From QHWK01 sp035315685 (GTDB lineage Bacteria; Acidobacteriota; Vicinamibacteria; Vicinamibacterales; CAVVIG01): a stretch of 28,252 nt of DNA. The notes beneath the pieces were generated by a model. The model did no database searches. It was not told the origin of the DNA and saw nothing but the letters and a program-made list of their open reading frames with translations. This document shows, in pieces, positions 14,141 through 21,465 of this stretch; position 1 is the stretch's first letter; each line of letters opens with the position of its first letter. The position numbers and the translations under genes were made by a program. The stretch spans positions 1 to 28,252 of the forward strand of contig DATFXR010000418.1 in assembly GCA_035315685.1 (NCBI GenBank), in the 5' to 3' direction.

Positions 14141-15385
14141 ATGCAGCTCAATCGACGGTCCTGGCTGGCACTCGCGCTCGCCTGTCCGTCTGCGGTGCGT
14201 GCGCTCGCTGCCGACGTCGCGACTGAGGTCTCGGCCGATGCGATCGAGGACACGGTCACACGCGCCGCGGAGGTGATCGGCGGTTACTCCAGCGAGGGCT
14301 CTCACCGCACCGCGACCGCTGTCGACCGTAGGTCGGCGGAGCGGCTGCTCGCGCTGGCGAGAACCGCAGGCGCGTCGCCGCGTCTCGAACCATTCGAGCT
14401 GTCCCGCGTCGAGCCGGTGGCGCAGTTCATCGAGCTCGACGGCCGCCGCATCGACGGGCTCGTGATGTTCGACGCGCCGTTCACGGGCTCTGACGGGGTG
14501 AGCGGCGCGATCGGCGGCGCCGACGGCGATCGCCCGATCGCCTTCACTCGTATTCCGCCGAACGGCGAGGCGGCGCTGCGGGCGATCCGCACGGCGTCAC
14601 GGCATCGCGTGATCGTGGCGGCGACGATCGGCGGACAGCCGGGGCTCTGCCCGGTCAACGCCGCGTGGTTCGGCGAGCCATTCGGGCCGCCGCTCCTGCA
14701 GATCGGCAGCGAGCACGCCGAACTGCTCGATCGAGCTGTGGCAACCGGATCGAACGCGCACGTCGTTGCCCACGCGACGCGACAACGCGCGACGGCGTTC
14801 AACGTCGTCGCCGAAGTTGCCGGGGCGCGGTCCGAGCTTCCCGCACTGTGCGTCATGACGCCGCGCAGCGGCTGGCATGCCAACGCGTCGGAGCGTGGTG
14901 GCGGCCTGGTGTGCTGGCTCGAAGCGCTGCGCGCCGCTGCTGCCGCGCGGCCGCTGCGGCAGGTGCGCTTCGTGGCGTCGAGCGGCCACGAGCTCGGACA
15001 TCTCGGCCTGCACGCGTATCTCGATCGCAACCGGACGCTCGCCCGCGACGCCGTCGCCTGGGTGCATTTCGGCGCCAACATCGGCTCTTCCACGGGCGAC
15101 GTCGGCATGACCGCGTCGGACAGTGTGCTGAGCTCTGCCGCTCGCGCGTCGCTGGCGGCGTACCAGCTCGATCGGGTCCGGCAGTTGACAACGACCCAGG
15201 TCGCCGGCGAAGCGGCGACGATCAGCCGCGCTGGCGGCCGGTTCGTCTCGTTCATCGGCCAGAACAGCTGGTTTCACAACCCGCGCGATCTCTGGCCCGA
15301 TGCGGTGGACGTGCGAACGGTCGCGCGATTCGCGCGCGCGTCGGCAGACCTCGTCGTGGCGCTCGCGAACACGCCACCGTCCTGA
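14141..15385 (+). CDS. Exported M28-peptidase-like protein with altered metal site
   Basis: A 414-residue protein. The N-terminus MQLNRRSWLALALACPSAVRALA has a twin-arginine-like signal (RRSWLAL), suggesting export by Tat or Sec. The C-terminal half aligns by eye with M28 aminopeptidases: FNVVAEVAGA, then PALCVMTPRSGW where the family has the first zinc ligands (H-x-D), ASERGGGLVCWLEALR where it has the DNasG region, and VRFVASSGHELGHLG where it has the EE pair. H379 in SWFHNPRDLWPD matches the final zinc-binding His. The first His, its Asp and one Glu of the EE pair appear replaced, while a new HELGH (residues 283-287, an HExxH pattern) is created. It may be a non-peptidase relative or use a rearranged metal site. 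The exported amidase gene follows. Confidence 0.75.
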   Translation: MQLNRRSWLALALACPSAVRALAADVATEVSADAIEDTVTRAAEVIGGYSSEGSHRTATAVDRRSAERLLALARTAGASPRLEPFELSRVEPVAQFIELDGRRIDGLVMFDAPFTGSDGVSGAIGGADGDRPIAFTRIPPNGEAALRAIRTASRHRVIVAATIGGQPGLCPVNAAWFGEPFGPPLLQIGSEHAELLDRAVATGSNAHVVAHATRQRATAFNVVAEVAGARSELPALCVMTPRSGWHANASERGGGLVCWLEALRAAAAARPLRQVRFVASSGHELGHLGLHAYLDRNRTLARDAVAWVHFGANIGSSTGDVGMTASDSVLSSAARASLAAYQLDRVRQLTTTQVAGEAATISRAGGRFVSFIGQNSWFHNPRDLWPDAVDVRTVARFARASADLVVALANTPPS

Positions 15386-15387
15386 CT

Positions 15388-15393
15388 TATGAT
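15388..15393 (+). promoter_or_regulatory. Candidate -10 for the amidase gene, leaderless
   Basis: TATGAT, close to the TATAAT consensus, lies 2 nt after the preceding stop codon and 7 nt before the ATG at 15401. It supports 15401 as the start in place of the in-frame ATG at 15389, which would lie inside the hexamer. Confidence 0.5.
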
Positions 15394-15400
15394 CACGCCC

Positions 15401-17134
15401 ATGAAACCGACGCTGCTCGCCGCCGCGGCCGTTGCTGCCGTGGCGTTCACGACCGTTGCCGCTCAGAAGATGCGGCCGCTCGCCGGAACCTCGCCTGCGC
15501 CACACGGATTCACCGTCGTCGAAGCGACCATTCCCGAGATGCGAGCGGCGATGGAGCAGGGACGCGTCACCTCGAAGGAGCTCGTGCAGCAGTACCTGAT
15601 TCGCATTGCGACCTACGAAGATCGGCTGCATGCGGCGATCACGGTGAATCCGCGTGCGCGCGAGGAGGCCGAGGCGCGCGATCGCGAGCGGGCGCAGGGC
15701 CGGATCAAAGGTCCGCTGCACGGGATTCCCGTGGCGCTCAAGGACAACGTGCAGACGACCGACATGCGCACCACCGGCGGCGCGCTCGCGTTCGAGAACC
15801 TCGTGCCGCCGACCGAGGCGACGCTCACGAAGAACCTGCGCGACGCCGGCGCGATTATTCTCGCGAAGACGACGCTGACGGAACTGGCGAACTGGGTCGC
15901 GGGTGCGCCGACGCCGATGCCGGGCAACTACAACGCGGTCGGCGGCCAGGGCTACAATCCGTACGATCCGCGCAAGGATCCGCGCGACGCGACGTTCGAC
16001 GGGCGGCCCGCGCTCAACACCGGCGGTTCGAGCTCCGGCGCCGGCACCGCGGCGAATTTCTGGGCGGCGAACGTCGGCACTGAAACCTCGGGATCGATTC
16101 TGAGCCCGGCGAACCAGAACATGCTCGCCGGCATCAAGCCGACGGTCGGCCGCATCAGCCGCTACGGCGTGATCCCGATTACCGCCGATCAGGACACTGC
16201 CGGCCCGATGGCGAAGAGCGTGACCGACGTCGCGATCATGCTCGGCGTGCTCGAGAGCGGGTCGCCCGATCCGAACGATCCGGCAACCCGGACCTGCACG
16301 CCGCCGGCCGGACGTGACTACAGCAGATTCCTCAACCGCAACGGCCTGCGCGGCGCGCGCCTCGGCATCCCGCGCGCGTTCTACTACGACAAGTTCACGC
16401 CGCCGGGCGAGACGAACACCCGCGGCGGACTCACCGACGAGCAGCAGAAGGCGATGGCGGACGCGATCGCCGTCCTGAAGGCTCAAGGCGCCGTCGTCGT
16501 CGATCCGGCGGACGTGCCGAGCGTCGTCGACACCGATGCGAAGAACAACTTCGTGCGGTGGAGCCAGTGTTCGGGCGCCAACGAAGGACGCGGCAAGGAC
16601 GAGAACTGCTCCGTCGACCTGAAGTACGGGATGAAGCGCGACTTCAACACCTGGCTGGCGTCACTCGGCGCGGCGGCGCCGTTCAAGACGCTGACCGACC
16701 TGCGCGCCTTCAACACGGCACATGAAAAAGCCGGCGCCATCAAGTACGGACAATCGAACCTCGACATCTCGGATGAGATGGATCTCGAGCGCGACCGGGC
16801 GCGCTACGAGGCCGACCGCGCAAAGGACATCCGTGTCGGCGGCACGCACGGCATCGACGAGATCATGAAGGCGCAGCGCCTCGATGCGCTGGTGTTCCCG
16901 GGCGCGAGCGGCGCGGCGCTGGCGGCGAAGCCGGGCTATCCGACGGTGATCGTGCCGCACGCGCTCGTCGCGAATGCGCCGACGCCAGCGTTTCCCGCCG
17001 GGTTCGATGCCAGACCGGCACCGTTCGGTGTCAGCTTCACCGGCATGGCGTGCAGCGAGCCGAAGCTGATCGAGCTGGCGTACGCGTTCGAGCAGGCGAC
17101 GAAGAAGCGCGTGCCGCCGCCGCAGTTCCCGTAG
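15401..17134 (+). CDS. Exported amidase (amidase signature family)
   Basis: A 577-residue protein starting MKPTLLAAAAVAAVAFTTVAAQ, a signal peptide. The amidase-signature Ser-cisSer-Lys triad is present: K114 in GIPVALKDNVQTTD, the cis-Ser in NTGGSSSGAGTA (S211 or S212) and the nucleophile S232 in GTETSGSI. N-terminal TIPEMRAAMEQGRVTSKELVQQYLIRIATYE is the usual family helix. The C-terminus (LVFPGASGAALAAKPGYPTVIVP, FGVSFTGMACSEPKLIELAYAFEQATKKR) is characteristic of stand-alone amidases, not GatA, as is the length. It probably hydrolyses an amide in the periplasm; the substrate is unknown. It ends 9 nt before a REP-like palindrome. Confidence 0.9.
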   Translation: MKPTLLAAAAVAAVAFTTVAAQKMRPLAGTSPAPHGFTVVEATIPEMRAAMEQGRVTSKELVQQYLIRIATYEDRLHAAITVNPRAREEAEARDRERAQGRIKGPLHGIPVALKDNVQTTDMRTTGGALAFENLVPPTEATLTKNLRDAGAIILAKTTLTELANWVAGAPTPMPGNYNAVGGQGYNPYDPRKDPRDATFDGRPALNTGGSSSGAGTAANFWAANVGTETSGSILSPANQNMLAGIKPTVGRISRYGVIPITADQDTAGPMAKSVTDVAIMLGVLESGSPDPNDPATRTCTPPAGRDYSRFLNRNGLRGARLGIPRAFYYDKFTPPGETNTRGGLTDEQQKAMADAIAVLKAQGAVVVDPADVPSVVDTDAKNNFVRWSQCSGANEGRGKDENCSVDLKYGMKRDFNTWLASLGAAAPFKTLTDLRAFNTAHEKAGAIKYGQSNLDISDEMDLERDRARYEADRAKDIRVGGTHGIDEIMKAQRLDALVFPGASGAALAAKPGYPTVIVPHALVANAPTPAFPAGFDARPAPFGVSFTGMACSEPKLIELAYAFEQATKKRVPPPQFP

Positions 17135-17143
17135 GCGCGGTAT

Positions 17144-17179
17144 CCCGTAGGGTCCGGCTTCAGCCGGACCGTGATCACC
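17144..17179. repeat. REP-like palindrome, copy 2 (between convergent genes)
   Basis: A perfect 9-bp stem GGTCCGGCT, TC, AGCCGGACC lies at 17151-17170, followed by GTGATCAC, itself a palindrome. It sits between the convergent amidase and WYL-regulator genes and covers the stop codon of the latter (17175-17177). It could block read-through from both sides, though there is no T-tract. Confidence 0.85.
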
Positions 17180-17876
17180 TGTCCAGCAACTTCACCGCCT
17201 CGGGGCCGTACTGCGCCAGCAGATCGCGCAGCGTGCGCCCCGGCTCGTCGTCGAACGCATCGCCGAGCATCGGGTCGCTGATCCGATCGACGCGGAAATT
17301 GCGAAACGCGGTCCGCATTTCGCACCACGCGGCCAGCGTCCAGGTGCGGCCCCAGAAGAAGACGCCCAGCGGGCGCACGGTCCGCTCCGACGCGTCGCCG
17401 CGTTCGTTCGCGTAGCGGAACCGCAGCCGTCGACGCGTGACGAGCGCTTCACGCGCGATGGCGAGGCCGTCGGCCGATCGGTTGCCGCTCAACACCGATG
17501 GCACGAACAGCTTCGTCTCGGCGAGCAGCGGCTCGAGCTCCTTTGGCAGGACCGACGCAACCTTCGCGAGGATCGCGTCACTCGCGCGCGCCAGCGCCGG
17601 ATCGCCGAACTGACGGACGATCCGCGCGCCGAGCACCAGCGCCTGAATCTCTTCCCGATCGAACATGAGCGGTGGCAGGTCGTAGCCGGGCCGGATCCGA
17701 TAGCCGACGCCCGCCTCGCCTTCGATCGGCGTGCCGGCGAGCACCAGGTCGCGGATGTCGCGGTAGACCGTCCGTTCGGAGATCTCCAGCCGCGCCGCGA
17801 TCTGCGCCGCGGTCGTCACCGTGCGGCGCCGGCGGAGCAGCTGGATGATCTGGAACAGGCGGTCGGCCCGGCGCAT
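17175..17876 (-). CDS. HTH/WYL-domain transcriptional regulator (YafY type)
   Basis: A 233-residue protein. The N-terminal winged helix reads MRRADRLFQIIQLLRRRRTVTTAAQIAARLEISERTVYRDIRDLVLAGTPIEGEAGVGYRI (residues 1-60, HTH_11 type). A WYL-type C-terminal region follows (LPPLMFDREEIQALVLGARIV, LRFRYANERGDASERTVRPLGVFFWGRTWTLAAWCEMRTAFRNFRVDRI). The WYL core is present in diverged form (W-T-L-A-A-W-C). The family senses small molecules or nucleic acids. It starts 20 nt after the VOC gene and is surely in the same unit, so it likely controls that gene, perhaps through the dyad at 18317-18340. No Shine-Dalgarno or clear -10 precedes it. Confidence 0.9.
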   Translation of the reverse strand: MRRADRLFQIIQLLRRRRTVTTAAQIAARLEISERTVYRDIRDLVLAGTPIEGEAGVGYRIRPGYDLPPLMFDREEIQALVLGARIVRQFGDPALARASDAILAKVASVLPKELEPLLAETKLFVPSVLSGNRSADGLAIAREALVTRRRLRFRYANERGDASERTVRPLGVFFWGRTWTLAAWCEMRTAFRNFRVDRISDPMLGDAFDDEPGRTLRDLLAQYGPEAVKLLDR

Positions 17877-17896
17877 CGTCGATATTCTGCCGGACC

Positions 17897-18253
17897 CTAC
17901 GAAGGCTTCGCCTCGACGAGCCCGACGACGTGACCCTCAGGATCCTCGAAGACGCCGAGTGTCACGTCGGGCAACACCATGCGTGGCGTGACGATGCGTC
18001 CGCCGAGCGCCTGGGCTTTCTCGAGCGACGCCGTCACGTCCGCGGTCTCGACGTAGAAGGTCGTCCACGAGCGCGTGCCCGGAATCGCCTGCCCGACGCC
18101 GCCCGGGATGCCCCGCTCGCCGCGCATGTTGGTCATGCCGTACTTGATCGGCTCGATGACCTCGAAGGTCCACTCGAACAGCGCGCTGTAGAACTGCTGA
18201 AGTTTCGGACCGTCGTTGCCGAGCACTTCGAACCAGGTCACTGGATGAGCCAT
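17897..18253 (-). CDS. VOC (glyoxalase/bleomycin-resistance-like) family protein
   Basis: A 118-residue protein from ATG 18253, preceded by GGAGGT, the strongest Shine-Dalgarno in the window. A longer open frame to 18457 exists but runs through repeats and is rejected. Sequence MAHPVTWFEVLGNDGPKLQQFYSALFEWTFE, GIPGGVGQ, RSWTTFYVETADVTASLEKAQALGGRIVTPRM, VTLGVFEDPEGHVVGLVE gives the two beta-alpha-beta-beta-beta modules of the VOC fold, with the usual FEDPEGHVVGL ending whose Glu or His can bind metal. Single-domain VOC proteins next to YafY-type regulators often handle reactive aldehydes or antibiotics, but the substrate is not known. Confidence 0.9.
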   Translation of the reverse strand: MAHPVTWFEVLGNDGPKLQQFYSALFEWTFEVIEPIKYGMTNMRGERGIPGGVGQAIPGTRSWTTFYVETADVTASLEKAQALGGRIVTPRMVLPDVTLGVFEDPEGHVVGLVEAKPS

Positions 18254-18316
18254 CGCTACCTCCTTTTTGTTCGCGGACCGCACGCCCGCGTGTTCGAGAG
18301 CAACGATAGCGAGGGG

Positions 18317-18340
18317 CTCCTGACAGCATTCTGTCAGGAG
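18317..18340. promoter_or_regulatory. Perfect dyad upstream of the VOC-WYL operon, candidate operator
   Basis: CTCCTGACAG at 18317-18326, loop CATT, and CTGTCAGGAG at 18331-18340 form a perfect 10-bp inverted repeat. It lies 64 nt upstream of the VOC start. TATCGT (minus, 18308 to 18303) could be the -10, which would place the dyad over or just upstream of the -35 region. A site for the operon's own WYL regulator is the simplest reading; an RNA hairpin is the alternative. Confidence 0.5.
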
Positions 18341-18346
18341 TCGTCG

Positions 18347-18474
18347 TGCTCGGGACTCGGGACTCGTTATTCGGGCTCGGGGGATTCGGAATCGCTGTCG
18401 CGCAACGGTAGTGTCCGGCTTCAGCCGGACCGTGATCACGCATTCCAAATTCCCCATTCCAGATTCCTAATTGC
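18347..18474. repeat. Composite repeat: heptamer arms flanking a REP-like palindrome
   Basis: From 18347 a degenerate 7-bp-period array reads GCTCGGG, ACTCGGG, ACTCGTT, ATTCGGG, CTCGGGG, GATTCGG. After the REP-like unit (18407-18440) a second array (18441-18474) reads CATTCCA, AATTCCC, CATTCCA, GATTCCT, AATTGC. The two arrays are only loosely complementary to each other. Together they fill most of the gap between the VOC and esterase genes. Confidence 0.7.
18407..18440. repeat. REP-like palindrome, copy 3
   Basis: GTAGT, then GTCCGGCT, TC, AGCCGGAC at 18413-18430, then CGTGATCACG. It is nearly identical to the copies at 5481-5510 and 17144-17179. Confidence 0.88.
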
Positions 18475-18485
18475 TGCGGCAGGCC

Positions 18486-18491
18486 TATAAT
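18486..18491 (+). promoter_or_regulatory. Consensus -10 TATAAT for the esterase gene, leaderless
   Basis: A perfect TATAAT is followed by 7 nt (CGGCCGC) and the ATG at 18499. No Shine-Dalgarno fits in the gap, so the message is predicted to start at or within one base of the ATG. Confidence 0.6.
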
Positions 18492-18498
18492 CGGCCGC

Positions 18499-19449
18499 AT
18501 GCTGAACCGTCTCGCCCTCTCGATGGCGTTGCTGCTGGCGCAGGCTGTGGTCGCGGCGGCGCAGCAGGCGTCCGATCTGCCGGCATCAGTCTCCCTGTTT
18601 CAGAAAGTTCGCACGGTGCCGAATATCGTCTACGAGCGTGCGAACGGGTGGGAAGGAAAACTGGACGTCTACGCGCAGCGGATGCCGCCGAACAGTCCGC
18701 CGACTCCGGTCGTGATCTTCATCCACGGGGGCGGATGGGTGCAGGGCACCAAGGAAGGCTCCATGGTCCGGGGCGTGCTGCCGTACGTCGCCATGGGCTA
18801 TTCGGTCGTCAACGTCGAATACCGGCTCGCGAACGTGTCGCTCGCGCCGGCGGCGATCGAGGATTGCCGCTGCGCGCTGCGCTGGGTCGTCGCACACGCG
18901 AAGGACTACAACCTCGACGTCAACCGCATCGTCGTCGCGGGCGAATCGGCGGGCGGGCATCTCGCGCTGACGACCGGCATGATTCCGGCGGCCGCCGGCT
19001 TCGACCGCTCCTGCTTCACGACGAGCGAGCCGCGCGTCACGGCGATCGTCGATTTCTTCGGGATTACCGACATCGCGGATCTGCTCGACGGGCCGAACAA
19101 GAAGCCGTTCCCGGAGAACTGGCCTTATACCGTGCAGTGGCTCGGCAATCAGCCGAACCGCGCCGAGATCGCCAAGGCATCGTCGCCGCTCACCTACGTC
19201 CGCGCCGGCGTGCCGCCGACGATCTCAATCCACGGCGACGCCGATCCGCTGGTGCCGTACGCACACTCGACGCGCCTCCAGGAAGCGCTGCAGAAAGCCG
19301 GCGTCGCGCACGAGCTCGTCACCATCCCGAGCGGCGGACACGGCGACTTCTCGACGGCGGAATGGCAGCGCGCGTTCGGAGCGGTGGAGAAGTTCCTGGC
19401 GACGCAGCTTGGCGGAGCAAAGCCGCCGTCGACCTGGCAACCGCAGTAG
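18499..19449 (+). CDS. Exported alpha/beta-hydrolase esterase (BD-FAE/HSL-like)
   Basis: A 316-residue protein. Residues 1-22 (MLNRLALSMALLLAQAVVAAAQ) form a signal peptide. The oxyanion-hole motif HGGGW is at residues 76-80, the nucleophile S150 in VVAGESAGGHLAL, the acid at D249 in HGDADPLVPY and the base at H281 in SGGHGDF. LDVYAQRMPP before the HGGGW strand is typical of the esterase/lipase group annotated as BD-FAE or carboxylesterase. It would cleave a short-chain or carbohydrate ester in the periplasm. A perfect TATAAT lies 7 nt before the ATG. The Uma2-family gene follows in the same direction after about 50 nt. Confidence 0.92.
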   Translation: MLNRLALSMALLLAQAVVAAAQQASDLPASVSLFQKVRTVPNIVYERANGWEGKLDVYAQRMPPNSPPTPVVIFIHGGGWVQGTKEGSMVRGVLPYVAMGYSVVNVEYRLANVSLAPAAIEDCRCALRWVVAHAKDYNLDVNRIVVAGESAGGHLALTTGMIPAAAGFDRSCFTTSEPRVTAIVDFFGITDIADLLDGPNKKPFPENWPYTVQWLGNQPNRAEIAKASSPLTYVRAGVPPTISIHGDADPLVPYAHSTRLQEALQKAGVAHELVTIPSGGHGDFSTAEWQRAFGAVEKFLATQLGGAKPPSTWQPQ

Positions 19450-19500
19450 CGGCTTTTGCACACAACCCGTCGTCCGGGTCCTTGCACTCCGCTGCGGACG

Positions 19501-20115
19501 ATGGCATCGTCGTCGGTGATGCTCGACTACTGGAAAAAGCCGAAGCGGAGGAAGGTCGTGGCGCCAGCACCCGGATTGATGACCGTCAACGATTATTTCT
19601 CGAACACGCCGCGCCGGCTCTCGCCAGCCGAGCTGATCTATGGCGCGATGCGGCTCGCCGATGCGCCCGTACCGCGCCATCAGTCCGCGGTCGCGTGTCT
19701 CTTTCGCGCGCTCGATCGTCATGTCCGCGAGCACGCGCTGGGACGCGTGTGGCTGGCGCCGCTCGACGTGGTGTTGAGCGAACGCGACGCGCTCATCGTC
19801 CAGCCGGATCTGTTCTTCGTGTCGAATGACCGCGCCTGGATCGTCCGCGATCGCGTCCGGGGCGCGCCCGATCTGGTCATCGAAGTCCTGTCACCGCATC
19901 CACGCATCGGCCAGACGCGCGAGCGCGTCGGATGGTTTCGCGACTACGGCGTTCGCGAGTGCTGGCTCGTGCACCAGGATACCGGGTCGATCACCGTGAT
20001 CGAGTACGCGGACCGCACGATCTCGCGGACTGCGTCGTTCAAACGCGGCGAGACGCTCGTGTCCACGGTCCTTCCCGACTTCATCACGTCGCTCGATCAG
20101 ATCCTGTTCGAGTAG
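19501..20115 (+). CDS. Uma2-family (DUF820, PD-(D/E)xK-like) protein
   Basis: About 204 residues from ATG 19501; 19519 and 19579 are other possible starts and none has a good Shine-Dalgarno, so the N-terminus is uncertain. Uma2 family motifs: LSPAELIYGAMRLADAPVPRHQ (residues about 41-62), VWLAPLDVVLSERDALIVQPDLFFVSND, where the Asp of QPDLFF is a putative metal ligand, GAPDLVIEVLSPHPR with the Glu, and WFRDYGVRECWLVHQDTGSITVIE. The Lys usual in the region before Y..GV.E.W appears to be Arg here. The family has a restriction-endonuclease fold of unproven function and is very abundant in such genomes. Its 3' end overlaps the convergent MFS gene by 19 nt. Confidence 0.82.
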   Translation: MASSSVMLDYWKKPKRRKVVAPAPGLMTVNDYFSNTPRRLSPAELIYGAMRLADAPVPRHQSAVACLFRALDRHVREHALGRVWLAPLDVVLSERDALIVQPDLFFVSNDRAWIVRDRVRGAPDLVIEVLSPHPRIGQTRERVGWFRDYGVRECWLVHQDTGSITVIEYADRTISRTASFKRGETLVSTVLPDFITSLDQILFE

Positions 20116-21401
20116 GCAGTTGCCCGGAGCGAACGCGCCTCACCGACTGCCGGTGCGATCGGCCGCCCGGGATCGATGGCGAGCCAGGCGATTCCGCCGC
20201 AGACGTAGATCGCTGCCGTCATGTAGAAGGGAAAGGTCCACGAGTGCCAGCGGTCGACCGCCACGCCGACGACGAGCGGCCCGATCAGCCCTCCCAGATT
20301 GCCGAGCGTGTTCATGAAGCCGGTGACGACGCCCGCGTGATCGGGTGCGACGTCGACCGGCACCGCCCAGCAGGCGCCGAGCGCGAGATCGGCTGACGCC
20401 AGCGCGAGCGCGAGGAGCACGGCTTTTGCGACCGCCGGCACCGGCAGCGTTGCTGCGAAGACGAGCGTGCCGCACAACGTGAACGCCGCGAATCCGAGGT
20501 AGCAGCGCCCGGTGCGGAGACCGTACGCACGCGTGAGCCGATCGGTCAGCCAGCCGCCGGCGAGATCAGCGACTCCCGCGAGGATGAACGGCAGCGCCGC
20601 AAACACGCCGCCGCTGAAGACCGAAAACCCGAGCACGCTGATCAAGTAGGTCGGCAGCCATGTGAAGTAGAAGTAGAGCCCGTAGCCGAATGCGAAGTAC
20701 ATCGCGCAGATCGCGTAGAGGTTGCGGCTGGCCAGCAGCAGACGCCACGGAGTCGAACGACGCGCGAGTGTTTCAGGCGAACGCGCGTCCTGATGGATCC
20801 AGGCGAGCTCCTCGGCGTTCACGTCCACCCGATCGCCCGGCCGATCGCGAAACCACGCGTACCACACGGCGGCCCACACGATACCCAGGCTTCCGAACGC
20901 GACGAAGCTCGTGCGCCATCCCCACTGCAGGACGATCAGCAGCGCGATCGGAGCTGACAGCATGCCGCCGACCCGCGACCCGAGAAACATGACCCCGTTC
21001 GCACGGCCGCGCTCGCGCCGCGGAAACCACTGCGAAAAGGTCCGCGCGATGTTCGGAAACGCGCCGGCTTCGCCGGCACCGAACAGAAACCGGATCGCCA
21101 CCAGCGACGCGTAGCCACGGGCGGCCGCCGTGAGCATCGTGAACAGTGACCACCACAGCACGATCCGCGTCAGCACGCGCCGCGGGCCGAGCACGTCGCC
21201 GAGCCAGCCCGACGGAATCTCGAACAGCGAGTACGACAGCGTGAACGCGCTGAACACCACGCTCATCTGCAGGACCGTCAGCTGCAGATCGCGCATGATG
21301 TACGGCGCGGCCGCCGAGATGCAGATGCGATCGAGGTAGGTGACGACGGCGAGGAAGAACGCAAAGGCGAGCACGCGTCCGCGGACGCGGGTCGGTGCCA
21401 T
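20097..21401 (-). CDS. Major facilitator transporter, ACS (anion:cation symporter) type
   Basis: A 434-residue protein with 12 predicted membrane helices. Helix 1 is VLAFAFFLAVVTYLDRICISAAAPYI. The loop 2-3 motif is SGWLGDVLGPRRVL. The segment IRFLFGAGEAGAFPNIARTFSQWFPRRERGRANGVMFLGSRVGGML matches the G-x-x-E-A-G-x-F-P and W-F-P signature of the ACS family, which moves sugar acids such as glucarate, galactonate or hexuronates, or tartrate and phthalate. The second half contains GGWLTDRLTRAYGLRTGR, the repeated loop motif. No sugar-acid catabolic gene lies nearby, so the substrate is open. TACACT ends exactly 6 nt before the ATG, suggesting a leaderless message. Confidence 0.92.
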   Translation of the reverse strand: MAPTRVRGRVLAFAFFLAVVTYLDRICISAAAPYIMRDLQLTVLQMSVVFSAFTLSYSLFEIPSGWLGDVLGPRRVLTRIVLWWSLFTMLTAAARGYASLVAIRFLFGAGEAGAFPNIARTFSQWFPRRERGRANGVMFLGSRVGGMLSAPIALLIVLQWGWRTSFVAFGSLGIVWAAVWYAWFRDRPGDRVDVNAEELAWIHQDARSPETLARRSTPWRLLLASRNLYAICAMYFAFGYGLYFYFTWLPTYLISVLGFSVFSGGVFAALPFILAGVADLAGGWLTDRLTRAYGLRTGRCYLGFAAFTLCGTLVFAATLPVPAVAKAVLLALALASADLALGACWAVPVDVAPDHAGVVTGFMNTLGNLGGLIGPLVVGVAVDRWHSWTFPFYMTAAIYVCGGIAWLAIDPGRPIAPAVGEARSLRATAYSNRI

Positions 21402-21407
21402 CCCTGG

Positions 21408-21413
21408 AGTGTA
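21408..21413 (-). promoter_or_regulatory. Candidate -10 for the MFS gene, leaderless
   Basis: On the minus strand TACACT is followed by exactly 6 nt (CCAGGG) and the ATG at 21401. The hexamer abuts the dispersed repeat fragment starting at 21413. Confidence 0.45.
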
Positions 21414-21446
21414 GGACCGATGGGCCCGTGGGCTGAGCAGGGAAAG
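21413..21446. repeat. Half copy of the GGACCGAT-type dispersed repeat
   Basis: The stretch beginning AGGACCGATGGGCCCGTGGG and continuing CTGAGCAGGGAAAGG matches the left arm at 24740-24773 at most positions. The matching right arm is absent, so this is a single-arm copy. It lies between the MFS start and the permease relic. Confidence 0.7.
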
Positions 21447-21465
21447 GCGCGCGCGCCTGCTTCAG

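Noticed and set aside
14597..16486. Long minus-strand open frame opposite the M28-like and amidase genes
   Set aside because: Low-complexity Arg-rich translation antisense to recognisable enzymes; a shadow frame.
18254..18457. N-terminal extension of the VOC protein
   Set aside because: It runs through the dyad, heptamer arrays and REP-like repeat; a strong Shine-Dalgarno supports ATG 18253.
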